A stretch of 64,000 bases of DNA from Epiperipatus broadwayi (GCA_028023455.1 JAQFVV010006426.1:1178001-1242000); one strand, 5' to 3'. Positions 24,331 through 36,403 are shown, counted from the stretch's first letter. Notes: generated from the sequence alone by a model not told the origin. Made by a program: numbers and translations.

Positions 24331-25444
24331 GACATTTCTGTGTTTGGTTTTCCAAACGGTGCCACTAGAGTTCCATCTCACTACAACCTGACTTACCTAG
24401 GCCTAGTTATGCCAGACATAGCTCAGGAGGCATGAAATTCTCATGAACAAGTGCTCTGAATGATAAGTGATGCAATAACAAACAAACAAAAAATAGAATT
24501 GAACAACTGGATAACTAAAATTAATTTTAAGTAACAATTTTATTTAATAATAGGTTTAAATAAATGTCCATCAAAAGTATTTCATTGACAGTCCCTTGTA
24601 TCTTTTTGGCCTACTTCCAATAACATTTTAGATGGCTTAAAAAATGTAATTTGTTGAGAGTATAATAAAGTCCTTCTCTCAACAGTTCTTTAACAGTTTA
24701 CATCTTTAATCATTTAGTTACTTCACAGAGAGGAGTGTGATATATTAAGACAACAGAGAGAATAATGAAGACAACTGATAGCATTTAATTCGGAGTTCCA
24801 CTTAATTCAACAAATATTTATTTACAGTCCATTGTATACCTTGCTATATATCCATTAGTAGGGCAATATGAATTAAAGAATAACAATTTACATTTTATGT
24901 CTAATTCAGAGTTCCAGTTAACTTTAAGTTAGTTAAAGCATAATACATATATTTTATTCATGGTTATCCAAATCCAGGTTTGAATCCATACTATATGCAC
25001 ATTTATCCTAGGTTCATTGGTTTGGTATTCTTATTTCTCAACTCGTATATATAACGTTTTAATTTGGTGTTTATATTACTTTTCTCAGAGTTTTCAAATA
25101 ATAAATAAAATCTTTAATAAAAAATGATTTTCTTAATCTTTCAACTTATTTAAGTATGTGATTCATTATACGCATATGATCATTAACTTTTATTGACGTA
25201 CTAGTTCATATTTAAATGTTTGAATTTGTTCATAATATAGTATAAATCTACTAAATACATTCATTTTGTATAAATACATTCATTTTGATATTTTCCAGTT
25301 TTATCTGGATCATAAACACATCATTATAATTTAGTTAATTATAGCTATGTGTAATATTCATATACAATCAATATGTAGGTAATCATTTGTAATTTTTATT
25401 TAGTTATTCTTAATTCAAATGTATCTGCAGATGAGAAGTCAATC

Positions 25445-25850
25445 CTTATTAAAAATGCCTTTTGATTATAGATATCTTTAATATTTATACTTTATCATTA
25501 ACTAAACGTATTTCACATAATTCATTTTAAGACAGATATTTGTTTTGTTTTTTATTTTTATAAATACGTATAAGTATTGAATAAAATACTTTTTGATTAT
25601 TGACATTTTAGACATCTAGCATTTACAATTTATTATTAATAAACGTATTTTCACATAATTCATTTTGAGAAAGATGTTTGTTTGGGTTTTTATTTTTATA
25701 AACACGTATAAATATTGAATGAAATGCCTTTTGATTATAGACATTTTTAATATTTATCATTAATAAAACGTATTTTCACATAATTCATTTTGAGAAAGAT
25801 GTTTTCTTTGTTCTTTTATAAACACATATAAGTATTGTATATTCTTATAA
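25445..25850. repeat. Three tandem units of about 120-137 bp
   Basis: Units start near 25456, 25591 and 25728. Each contains CTTTTTGATTAT (or CCTTTTGATTAT), TTTCACATAATTCATTTT, GA(A)AGAT.TTTG and TATAA..ACGTATAA.TATTG. The second and third are more alike than the first. Confidence 0.8.
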
Positions 25851-26756
25851 AATTGTTACCTTCATTTTTTTTTATCCAGTCTGTTCCATCAAAAGGGGCA
25901 TTTCATTTACTCTGAACGGCAGTATTCACTATCATGATGATTACCCAGGCAAATCTTGGAGAATCATGGTTTGATGAAGAGAGAAAGCTGTTAAGGATTA
26001 GCCTTCCATCGTTGTGATATCCTTAATAATATGTTCCTTTTCCATTATTACCAGTGGCTATAATTATTGTATTCCTAGGTTCCTTAAAATCAGGTATCAA
26101 TTTACTAGTCAAGCAACACTTGAACGATGAAACTTTTAATATTTTAACTCTTCACTTTTCCTACTTTTTAAAAAAAATTTTTCTTTTTTTAAATGTGTTT
26201 CAAAATCTATTCAAAGTCTCTTTTCTTTAAAAAATCCAATCTAATCTGCCCTGAACTTCCAACTTGACTATTTATATTCTGACCTCCAGATTGATTATTC
26301 AGCTCAGCCCACTGTATTTTATTTGTTGCACTGCTTTCATTTAAGCCCGAGTGCTCTTTTCTTTTCCCAAGGATTGGACAGTATTTTTCGCGGGACAGAT
26401 AATGAACTAGGAGGATTAATTCATGTTTTCCAATTTATTAAGACTGCTTCAAGCTATTATCACACTTTATTCGAAAACATCGTTCCAAAAATTAAAAATG
26501 TAATCTTTTTAATAAATGCCAGCTTTTATTTACACCGTAATTTAAAACTATAAAGTCAATAATGATTTTCTTTTAACTATAAACTTTTTTGCTTTATTTC
26601 TTTTTTAATTTGATCAAATCATGCTAGTCTTTTTTAAATGGGGGTCTTTTGAATATATATATATACACGTAGAACAGTATATCTGTTTCAATATATATGT
26701 TCTGTACATTGATTTGAAAGTGAAAATATTGTTGGATAAGTGTAAAATGTGCATAT

Positions 26757-26865
26757 AAAACACTGGAACTAACTCAACAATTTTCAATGTCTATATATAA
26801 ATGTGTTATGTATTTATTTATATGTTGGAATATTGAAAATTGTAGAGTTAATTCCAGTGCTTTGT
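26757..26865. repeat. Small inverted pair
   Basis: AAAACACTGGAACTAACTC with ACAATTTTCAAT (26757-26791) is repeated reversed at 26833-26866 with a few changes, enclosing about 40 bp of AT-rich loop. Confidence 0.7.
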
Positions 26866-27287
26866 TTTTTATATATTATTGTATCTGACGTTATGCATAT
26901 GTGTGTGTTTATATAAAACATATACTTAGCATATTTAATTTATTAGTAGGATTTTGTTTTGCATTATTTATATAAAGTATTTGAATATAAAGACTGCTAT
27001 AAATAATTGTATATTTTTAGACTTGGTTTATTACACACAGAACACACACAAGGAAACTAATTATATTAAAAACTTATTTTTAACTGAAGATGATTATTTG
27101 AGATAGTTTAAATGGTTTTAATAAAACAGTTTATATTGCAAAATTGAAACTGTTTAATAATTTTGGAGTATTAATGGTAGAGAAATGATGAATGCTATAA
27201 GAAATATATATTTATATATTATATGGATATGTACATGTAAATATGATTATTAAAATTTATATTTCCAAACATATTCATTTTTACTAG

Positions 27288-27443
27288 GTTGATGTAGTAG
27301 TTGAAGCCTACACTGAAGATGAAGATAATTCAAATAAAGAAGATAATTTAGAAGAAGGAAGTGAGATTGAGCATCTGAAACAACGAAAGGAAGAATTAGA
27401 AAAAAAGAAGGCACAACAGGAACATCACAAGAAACAATACCAG
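27288..27443 (+). CDS. SMG6: SMG6 exon (d), acidic and coiled linker
   Basis: A 156-nt exon (52 codons), phase 0 at both ends, between acceptor TTTTACTAG (ends 27287) and donor CAG|GTAATT (27444). The peptide begins VDVVVEAYTEDEDNSNKEDN, then becomes a Lys/Glu/Gln-rich segment (HLKQRKEELEKKKAQQEHHK) likely to form a helix or coiled coil. SMG6 proteins have an acidic patch followed by a charged helix just before the PIN domain, so position and composition fit. There is no catalytic content. This exon is the least conserved part and is called from splice signals, phase and codon character. Its upstream intron is the longest in the window, about 11.6 kb. Confidence 0.8.
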
Positions 27444-28270
27444 GTAATTTATATATATATTTAGAAGTTTTAAAATAAAACATTTTAGTTTATAAGCATT
27501 TTTGAACTTTTTAATGAATCATTATATATATATAAATGCATATCATAAATATGCACTGATGTATAAAATATACTTTTCTGTAATAAAAAAGATAATGTAG
27601 AAGAAGGAGTTAGGAAAAGAAAGGATCACACGACTTTATTGCAAGTACAATATCATTAAATTGGTACCTTTTCAGATACCAATTTCAGATTAGTTATTTT
27701 TTAGGATTAACAATAATAATTCAACAATACAGTTACTATTTTTCTTCATAAATCTTATCATATCATTAAACTACTCATATTGCTGTAAAGTTAAACAAAT
27801 ATTTAAAATAATATATATATTATAACAAAGATTTTTATGGTTATATGTGAAAATAAAATCTTTTTTTGGTGATGTCATGCATTAGTTTTTTGCATATATT
27901 GAACGTTTGTATATATATACATAAACACATATAAATGTATTAATTTTTATATACATATATGGGTAAGATCAAGAGATAGAGGGTAGCACATTGAAACATA
28001 CTTTTGAGAAGTCAAAAAGCTAAGTAAAAATTTTTTAAAATTTTTTTTTGGTTTAATGTTGTTTACGTGTACATTGATCTTTTGAGAGCAGCAATATAAA
28101 AAGTATTGATTGTAGATGAAAGTATAAATTGTGATTGAGAGAGTGAGTTATTTGAAAGATTGAAAATTTTTTGTGTTTAACTGTTTGAAAGATTTTCGTT
28201 TGCCATTTTAGGTATAGTAGTTTTTTTTTTTTTTTTTTAAAAAAGTTGTTCTTGTTGAATGTGTGTTAGT

Positions 28271-28725
28271 GCAAGGATGATTATAAAAAAGTTGTATGTG
28301 AATTTAATTCGTTTTAGTTAAGTTTGTTACTGAAAGTTTTTTTAAATTTTAAAATAGACATTTATTTTGAGAAAAAAGGCAATGTTTGGGAGCCTAACAT
28401 TAGAAAACACGTGGTTGTGGTTATAGTTTGATCACGTTTGGGAAAAAGTTTTTATTTTTTCTGTATAAGGGTGTGTGAAGAATAGGAGAGGTATTATAAA
28501 GAGGTACTTATAAAAAAAATTGTATGTAAGTTTAATTCGTTTTAGTTAAGTTTGTTATTGAAGGTTTTTTTTAAATTTTAAAAGAGACATTTATTTTGAT
28601 AAAAAAGTTAATGTTTGGGAGGCCAAAATAAGTGGTTATAGTTTGATCAAGTTTGGGAAAAAGTTAAAAAGTTTTTATTTTTCCGTATAAGGGTGTTTGA
28701 AGAATAGGAGAGGCATTATAAAGTC
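28271..28725 (+). repeat. Two tandem 5'UTR monomers of the CR1 element
   Basis: Units 28271-28500 and 28501-28725 are clearly alike, sharing TTTAATTCGTTTTAGTTAAG, GACATTTATTTTGA, TAATGTTTGGGA-like sequence, TAGTTTGATCA.GTTTGGG, and TATAAGGGTGT.TGAAGAAT. The second ends about 35 bp before the ORF1 start. Tandem promoter monomers ahead of ORF1 are known from some LINEs, notably mouse L1; a promoter role here is inferred. Confidence 0.75.
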
Positions 28726-28758
28726 AAATATACAATAGGTGAATTGAAAAATAAGAAT

Positions 28759-29694
28759 ATGGATTGTATTTGTATGGCACAGTGTTTATATGATCTGCAG
28801 AAAGGAATTGGATGAGCATTAGTAGAATGTACCATGTGTGCTGAGGTGTATCATTTGAAATGTTTGAATAAGAATAGGAAGGATGTGACAGGTTTCTGGT
28901 TATGTAGTCAGTGTGTAAATGTGATTAAAGAGGTGAGAAAGTGGTTTTTAAGTGAAGGTAGTCTAGAGGGAAAGTCAGAGGAGAGGGAGCAAAATGTAAT
29001 TAAGGAAGATAGGACAGAGTATGGTTTTAGTGGAGTGACAGGAAATATGGGTGGAGAAAGTAGTAATGCAATGGAGATGGTTGGACAGAGAATAAGTAAG
29101 ATAGAGGAAGAAGTGAAGGATGTAGAAGTAAAATTAAAATTGTTAGAGACAAAGTGTGAGGAGATAAAGGAATTATTGAGTAGAAATGATAAGGAAAAAA
29201 TGGATAAGAAGGTCCAGAAGATGGTAGGCAAGGTTACAGATGGAGTAGACAAAGTAGATTATGAGACAGTGTTGATAGGAGATTCATTAATAAGAGAATG
29301 TGGGGATATAATTGCAAAGGACAATAGAAACAGGTATGTTAGAGTATGAATGCCTGGAGCAAAAATTAGGGATATGACAGATAAAGTAAGAAAGCTAGGT
29401 AGTAGAGATGTATATGTTATGGTAGAGACTAATAATTTGTTAGAGGCATCAGAGAGAGTAATGGATGAGTATGTAGAATTGATTAGAAATTTGAGGGAGA
29501 TTAAAGGAAGAGTAGGGGTAGTTGTAGTATTACCAAGATTTGATAAGAGGTATTTGTTAGATAGAGCATGTTTTATAAATGAGAGAGTGAAAAAATTGTG
29601 TGAGAGAAATAATGTTGTGTTTGTGGATGTATGGGATTGGTTTATTGGAAAGAGGGAGTTATATAGTAAAGATGGATTGCACTTAGGAAAATGA
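28759..29694 (+). pseudogene. CR1 ORF1: PHD-like finger and SGNH esterase, two stops
   Basis: One frame from the ATG at 28759 to TGA at 29692 (312 codons), interrupted by TGA at 28813 and TGA at 29347. Residues 1-55 hold a Cys/His-rich finger with spaced pairs CIC, CTMC, H..C and W.C..C, as in PHD fingers. Next is a Glu/Lys-rich helix about 100 residues long, likely coiled coil. The last 140 residues form an SGNH hydrolase: VLIGDSLI supplies the nucleophile Ser, and DGLHLGK near the end the Asp and His. The GxND block reads VETNN, so Gly is lost. Such ORF1 proteins bind the element's RNA and may act on lipid; here the protein cannot be made intact. Confidence 0.82.
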
Positions 29695-29793
29695 GGAAGT
29701 GAAGTTTTAGGGAGTTTGATATTTAAAGAATATAATTCGGGAAACTTTTAAAGGGGGGTGGGCTTTTAAATTGGTAATATTATCAAAAACAAG

Positions 29794-32700
29794 ATGAATG
29801 GAAGGGATATAAGAAATAAGCAAAAGATGGTTGATTTAGATATAAGTGTAGATGTGGAGAGGGAATGGTTTTGTAAGATTAATGGTAAGAAAGTTTGTTA
29901 TAAACGTAATGGAGAAGAAAGAATCAAAAGAATTTATAAAAGAATAGTTAGGAAAGAAAAAATTGTTAAAATTGGGATTTTGAATATGCAAGGTGGTAGG
30001 AGACCAGAAAAGTGGCTGGAATTAAATAAAGCAATTGAAAATGAAGAGCTGGAGGTATGAGCAGTAGTGGAAACTCATCTAAGAGAAGAAGAAGAACCTA
30101 TTTTTGGAAGAGGTGATATGTCAGGGTGTAAACAGAAAAGAAAAAGAAAAAAGAGGTGGTGGTATAGGTGTTATATCGAGGAAATATTTAAATATTGTTA
30201 AATGTCAAGAGCATTTGTGGTTTGAAATAAGGTTGGGTAGACAAGAATGGATGGTGGCTGTAGTGTATATAGCTACTGGAGATAGTCAAACTGTAATGGA
30301 GTGGAACAGTAGTATATATGAATGCTTAGTTAAGGATATACAAATTTTTAAAGAAAAGGGGAAGAGAATAATGGTTATAGGGGATATAAATGGACATATT
30401 GAAGAAATTGATGATGTAGATAATAAGAATGGTCAGTTTTTGAAGGAATTTTGTCAAAGAGTAAATTTGAGCATTGGGAATTTATCAAATATGTATGAGG
30501 GACAATACATATGGTCTAGGAATAATGTATTTCACACAATAGATTATGTATTGGTAGAGAAAGAGGAAATGAATAAAATATGGAAAATTAAGGTGTTTGA
30601 TAATAAAGAGAGAGTATGTAATAGTGATCATAATTTTATTGTAATAGAAATGGTTAGTAATGTGATGGAGGATAGAAATAAAGGTAGAAATAATAGTGAA
30701 AGATGTAGATGGAGAGTGAATGATAAGAATAAGTTGGAAGAATATAAAATAAAAGTTGAAGAAACCATGGAGCAGTTGGATGGGGATGAGTATAAGGACT
30801 GGTGTGGTGAAATAGAAAAAGTGGCAAATAGGGTTTTAGTTGAGAATATGCAGAAGAATAAAAGTAATAAAAAAATGAGAGTTAGTAAAAATATAAAAGA
30901 GAGGAAAGAAGCATGCAGAGAATATAAGTGTGCTATTAAGAACAAAGAAAGTGAAAATGATATTAATGCTAAATTGGGAAAGTACTTAGAAAAGAAAAAG
31001 TGGGCTAAAATGGATAATTATAGAGAGAGGATGAAGTTAAATAGTAAATTGTTGGAGGATATTAATAAAAGTGGAAAAGATGGGAGTAAAAAATTTTGGA
31101 ATTACATTAAAAGGAGAAATGTAGGGGAAAGAGAGATAGTATTAGTAGATGATGAGGGAATAGAGTGTAGCTCTAGAGAAGAGGTAGAGAGAATCTTAAA
31201 TAGATATGTAATGGATATAAAAAAGATGTTAGAGGTGAAGGAAGTAGTGATAGAAAAAATGAGAGCAGTTAGTAATGGGAATATTAGGTCACAAAAAATG
31301 AATTGAATGAGGCAGGAAAGAGATTGAAAGGTGGAAAGACGAGAGGTTTAGATGGATGGGCAGCAGAGATGGTAATGAATTTAGGGCATAGAGCAAAAGC
31401 AAAGTTATTATGTTTTAATAAAATGGCACAGAAGACAGTTTTTCCGGTTAGTTGGAGTAATACAAGAATAAGATTATTATTTAAAGGAAAGGGTAAGATC
31501 ATAGAAAGTTAAATAATTATAGACCGATAGCGGTAACATCAATTTTATATAAAGTTTTTTCATATGGTAGCTGGAAGAGTTGTAAAATGGATGGAAGAGA
31601 ATAATGTAGTGGGGGAAATGCAAGGAGGTTTTAGGTCAAATAGGCATATAGAAGATAGTTTGTTTGTAGTTACACAACTTATGGAGATGAGTAGGAATTC
31701 AGGTAGACATTATATATGAGTTTTATAGATATAGAGAAAGCATATGATAGAGTAAATAGAAATAGATTATGGGTAAGGTTAGCTAATTTGGGAATGGATG
31801 AAGCTTTAGTAAATATTATTAAGAAATTATATGAAAATAATTATTATACTTACCAATTAGTGGATATAGAATCAGTTAAAGGTAAAAATGGGGTGGGATT
31901 AAGGAAAGGATGCCCTATGTCACCTATTTTGTTTTTGTTGTTTTTGAGTGAAATGGAGAAAGCAATAGAAAGACTAGGAAGAGGGGTAGAGATACCATTA
32001 ATAGTTGGCAAGGGAGTATATATTTTGTCGGGTCTTTTTTTTGCAGATGATATCTTTTTGTGTGCAGAAAGAAGAGAAGATATGGAAATTATGTTGAGGA
32101 CATGTGTGAGGGTGGGTAAAGAGATGAGGATTAAATTTAGTGAAGAAAAATCAAATATAATGATGGTTAATACTGGGGAAAGAGAAGATGTAGAATTTTT
32201 ATTGGGGGATATAAAGTTAAGGGTGGTGGATAGATAGAGGTATTTGGGAATCATCTTATGTAATCAGGAAAATTGCTTGGATGAATGGGAGAAAAAATTG
32301 GTAAATGAAGCAAAGAAAAGAAAGGGTTTGGTAAAGAAACTAACAGTATTTTCATATAATAGATATGATGTAGCTAGAATAGTATGGAAGGGAGTTGCAG
32401 TAGCAGGGTTAACATATGGTAATGATGCATTATATGTTAGTAAAAGGGTTTTAGATTATTTAGAGAAAGTACAAAGGGAAGTAGGAAGACATGCATTAGA
32501 TGCAGAGATGTGGACAGCAAAGGAGGCAATTCAAGGAGAAATGGGATGGTCAAGTTTTTATATGAGAGATGCAAAAAGTAAAATGAAAATGTTTGGTAGG
32601 TTGCAGTTTATGGATAGTAAAAGAATAGCAAAAATAGTGTTCAATTGGGTTATGAGTAAAGGTCAGGTAACAAGATGGGTGAGAAAGGTAATGCGATATG

Positions 32701-33010
32701 CGAAAGATTTGGATAAAGAATTTATATCAGTATACTTGTATAAAAGATGGGATGATTGGGTTAGGAGGATTGTTGAGTGTTATAGTGGTAAGGAATGGGA
32801 TAAAAGAATAGAAGCATTAATAAAAAATAGGGAGTTGGAGAGATGGAGAACTAGTATGGAGGGTAAGAAGAGTTTAAATATATATAGAAGTAAACGGAAT
32901 ATTGGATGCGAGTTAATTTATGATAATAGTAAGGAAAGTAGTTTATTATTTAAGGCTTAACCAGGATCTTTAGCAACAAGAGAATATACATGTAAATGAA
33001 AAACCATGGA
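29794..33010 (+). pseudogene. CR1 ORF2: APE endonuclease and reverse transcriptase, broken
   Basis: Starts at the ATG at 29794. APE motifs in order: KIGILNMQGGR, VVETHL (near 30068, after a TGA at 30058), GGGIGVIS in a shifted frame from about 30104, VIGDINGH (near 30380) and SDHNF (near 30625). RT motifs: LNNYRPIAVTSILYKVF (31512-31560), MQGGFRSNRHIED (about 31620), FIDIEKAYDRVNR (motif A, 31720), LRKGCPMSPILF (motif B, 31900) and FADDIF (motif C, 32040). After TAG at 32235 the same frame runs to 32958. Frames change near 30100, 31300, 31560 and 31710. The metal-binding Asp residues are still encoded, so decay is by indels rather than long divergence. Confidence 0.85.
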
Positions 33011-33044
33011 TAATTTAGTGTGCAAATTGTGTAAGGAAGGTATA

Positions 33045-33308
33045 GAAGATCTTAGGCATCTGTTGATTGAATGTAAATGCTTGAAAGCAGAAAGAGTACA
33101 GATAATGAAGTTATGGGAGAATAGACATGAACCAAGTGACTATACAGAGAGTTATTAGTTTTTATGTTGGGTTTGTGAAGATCTTAGGCATCTGTTGATT
33201 GAATGTAAATGCTTGAAAGCAGAAAGAGTACAGATAATGAAGTTATGGGAGAATAGACATGAACAAAGTGACTATACAGAGAGTTATTAGTTTTTATGTT
33301 GGGTTTGT
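33045..33308 (+). repeat. 132-bp tandem duplication at the 3' end of CR1 ORF2
   Basis: Units 33045-33176 and 33177-33308 differ at about one base. Each encodes EDLRHLLIECKCLKAERVQI and following residues, that is, the H..C half of a C-terminal zinc-knuckle (LVCKLCKEG...H....C). The unit is 44 codons, so the duplication keeps frame. The near identity shows it is recent. Confidence 0.9.
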
Positions 33309-33964
33309 GAAGAGATAAGGGGGATTTAGATATAAAGGCCATAGAGTTGACAAAGATTATGTTGTGGAAATGGGATGGGGCAGAATATGGGAAGACTTAA
33401 GAGTGGGGAATGGAGAATAAAATGGCTAACAGGTTTATCTGGGCATAATTGCTGAGATTTTTTTGACTTCGTTTAAGGAGAAGCCAAATACATCACATCA
33501 CGTATGCGTAAGCAAGATATAGATGCTTTTTCAAACAATGTATATGATCATACATTGATATGTCATAGTATCATTGGTGATAGAGATTCTTAAATGATAA
33601 TATTTGTTTACATGCTTGATCTATACACTGACTCTGATCGTATTATTAATGGTGTAAATATAAATCCTTGCTTATGAAGATGATAAAACTAAGTACTTTT
33701 CACACTTAAGTAATTTATAGCAAAGTTTTATAAAGCATGGGTTATATTTACTGATCATTAACACAACTCAATAGAAATAAAAACAATATAGGATATAATA
33801 AATTGAAATCTGTCAAGGATAGCTTTTATTTATTTTGATCTGTTATGATCTTGAGTCTACCCTGCAGGTGTGAATTATAAGCTCTCCTAGATTTTGATAA
33901 ATTTTTATTGTTTAGCACTAATTCCTAAATCATGGAAAATAAAGATTTTATAATATGATATCAC

Positions 33965-34185
33965 ACAAACTTGATATGTATTTGTTATTATTACATATTA
34001 ACTTAATAAAGCAGTTGTTAAGTTTAAACCATTTCCATTAGTTTCCCAGTTCTGTAGTCCATAATCTTTTGATTATTAAATTAAAGTCATTTAGATTGAG
34101 AATTAAATAGAAATAGATGGTTTAAATGTAACAATTGCTTTATTAAGCTAATGTATAACAACAACAAATATATATCAAAACTTTC
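33965..34185. repeat. Imperfect palindrome, arms of about 72 bp
   Basis: 33969-34040 and 34111-34185 are reverse complements with scattered mismatches; shared blocks are ACTTAATAAAGCA.TTGTTA and TTTAAACCAT. The centre is near 34075. Confidence 0.75.
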
Positions 34186-35032
34186 CTCAATAATCATAAT
34201 AACTAAATAACCAATATTAAAATGCCATTTCAATCAGATTTTCATAAAGGTATCAAAGTATTATTCTATAAAATTTTATTTTTTTAGAATTGCACATCGA
34301 TAGTGATATATTAATTAACTCTTAAATAATAAATATGGAAACCTAGGCTAGCATATAACCGTCATGATAAATATATATCAAATCTCTCGCAATAGACAAA
34401 ATTTCAAGATAAACTGATATTAAAATAGAACATTGACCAGGTGCTATACAGATATTTAAAATCTTATTGAATAAAACATCATTTTGTTCTTTTCTGTGTT
34501 CTGTTAAATAAGGGAGCTTCTTTGTGATCTTACTTTCAAAACTGCCTATGGTTAATGGTTGCATATGATACAAAATCTAACTTTTTATCCTGTACTAATA
34601 GAGATTTATTCTTGTTGCTCAAAAGTTTTTCTGATTTGCTGAAATGAAGCAGTATACAATTCAAAGGATTTATATGAGAATTTGATGGGGGGAGGGGTGT
34701 CTCATATTCCTCGAGTACTTCAGTCTTATAACTCAATAGTCAATAATATGTTAAAAAATACATATCTACAAACAACAAAGATTATACAAAATAAATAATT
34801 ATCATAAAAAAGCCTTTTTCAGCAAATTATGTTTTTTGCCCTTTTCAATATGTCTCCAGAATATAACAATTTAAAGTACATACAGCAACATCTATATCAA
34901 TATACGAAAGAAGACAGATAAACAAATGGATATCTGACATGATCTTTTACATAATATTTATGCAATCATATTACAAAATTAACCTGTTACACAAATTGAA
35001 TGGATATATAGCCACATATATTAATTAACTAT

Positions 35033-35830
35033 TCATTCTTTATCCATTAACCACTTATTATTCAACTTAATAGATGTTTTGTATATATTCATACAATTGT
35101 CTTTATTATACATGATATAGTTTGTTTCATATATTTTATGTCTATTAACATTTTTAATATCTAGAACGCTTATATTATCAATACAATTTATTTTATGTCC
35201 GTACCGTAAATAACGAACGTATAAAGTAGATGTATCATCCCTCCTAGCAATGGCATCATTGTGTTCTTTAGCTCTTTCTCCCGATTGCTTTGCCATCTGG
35301 CCATAGTAAACCATATTACAAAAATTATATCTAATTTTATAAATCATTCCTCTCTTGTATTTTACTTCATCTTTCATCCTACAATTAGTTATCATTTATC
35401 TAAATTTTTGTTATTAGCCCATCCCACATTAATGTTTTTATCTATATAATTTTAACTTTTTTTATTTAATATATTATATACACTAGGCAAATATGAAATT
35501 TTTATTCATTTCTTTTGTTTATTAGTCCTATATCTATTATTACCGGTGCTATTTATGTTATTTCGTGAAAATATATTGCCAATACTCTGCGACGCTTATC
35601 CATATCCCATGTATGCCTGTTTGAATTTATTCTTCTGTAGTATAGCAATATTTCTATCTGTATTAAATCTATCATACTTATATTTAAAATTCTTTATTAC
35701 AGTCATCTTTTGTATCAATGGTTCTTTTGAATCTATTGATATAATTTTCCTTAATTTATCATCTTTAATAAAATGCTTAAATATAATATCGTTATTATGA
35801 TTTAAACTTATTGTTCTATAACTTTCACTT
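35033..35830 (-). pseudogene. Penelope-like element: RT tail and GIY-YIG endonuclease
   Basis: The minus-strand open part 35395-35033 reads MKDEVKYKRGMIYKIRYNFC, then NMVYYGQMAKQSGERAKEHN and DAIARRDDTSTLYVRYLRYG, then HKINCIDNISVLDIKNVNRH and KIYETNYIMYN. This is the Penelope GIY-YIG pattern: G.IYKI...C..VY.GQ......R.KEH..A..R.D.....V.....GH.I....I.VLD.....R.I.E...I. Further upstream (35830-35400) broken frames give ISYLPSVYNILNK and NINVGWANNKNL, fitting the linker between RT and endonuclease. The central Ile of YIG is Tyr, and no intact RT remains. It is a truncated copy opposite to SMG6. Confidence 0.78.
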
Positions 35831-36307
35831 TTTAATTTTATTTATCCTTTATTTTTCTTATTTATTTTTATTCTTAATTATTATCATATTTATATTTATT
35901 TACCTATGCCATAATTTTAGAAATTCTATGTAACATTTATGAAATATTTCTTATATTACTATACACTTGGGTTTTGTTTTATGTGGTAGATAGGTTCCAC
36001 AGAAAACCCGCATTAAAAAAAATCACACAAAAATGGACTTAATTTACCTTGAAAAATGGGGGATAGGTGCTGTAATTTTCAGAATTCGCATAAAAGCAAA
36101 GCAGCAAGGAAAAATTACTTTAAAATTCGCATTAAAAAAATAAGCAAATAAAGTATGACTAATAAAAGATTTCAAATATTTGAAAAAAATTAATACAAGA
36201 CAAACTTTTTTTACTTTTTCTATTACTATAGTATTTAATTTTACATTTTTCATACATATTTTAATCATTACCGCTAGCGTTCGTTTGTAAACTGATAAGA
36301 AATCAGA

Positions 36308-36403
36308 TTCGATGTGTTGTGATGTATTGTGGCTTCTCCTTAAATGAAGTCAAGAATCTCTCAGCAATTATGCCCAGAGAAACCTGTTAGCCACTATTTT
36401 TAT
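36308..36403 (-). mobile_element. 5'-truncated CR1 3'UTR, same family as 28271-33505
   Basis: The reverse complement reads GTGGCTAACAGGTTTCTCTG, GGCATAATTGCTGAG, TTGACTTCATTTAAGGAGAA, GCCACAATACATCACA. This is about 90% like the 3' end of the large CR1 copy (33420-33500). It contains no coding sequence. Confidence 0.8.

Larger units (their letters stand above)
15670..27287 (+). other. SMG6 intron between exons (c) and (d)
   Basis: The longest intron, about 11.6 kb. After a CA-rich microsatellite (15700-15760), 15880-17900 is noticeably purine-rich on the + strand, with only short broken reading frames; this could be a very old LINE but no motif proves it. Next come the mariner relic (18270-19215), a foldback element (19322-20170), a minisatellite (20690-21100), an inverted pair (21263-21565), a GC-richer hairpin block (24190-24330), a three-unit tandem repeat (25445-25850), an unassigned open stretch (26323-26553) and a small inverted pair (26757-26865). 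Confidence 0.65.
28271..33505 (+). mobile_element. CR1-type non-LTR retrotransposon, nearly full length
   Basis: About 5.2 kb in the sense direction of SMG6. In order: two tandem 5' units, ORF1 (PHD-like finger, coiled coil, SGNH esterase), ORF2 (APE endonuclease, reverse transcriptase, C-terminal CxxC..H..C finger) and a 3'UTR ending in GGAGAAGCCAAATACATCAC. PHD plus esterase in ORF1 is established for CR1-like elements. Both ORFs are broken by a modest number of stops and frameshifts, so the copy is inactive but relatively young. The coding strand is strongly A/G-biased, unlike the surrounding intron. The same 3' end occurs on the other strand at 36308-36403. Confidence 0.88.

Noticed and set aside
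25445-25850. CRISPR array
   Set aside because: Units are tandem and diverged without short identical repeats and unique spacers; eukaryotic context.
30628-30945. Minus-strand open frames across the CR1 element (also 28908-29252 and 31850-32254)
   Set aside because: Reading the complement of purine-rich ORF sequence gives long Ser/Leu/Phe-rich frames; they are shadows of ORF1/ORF2.
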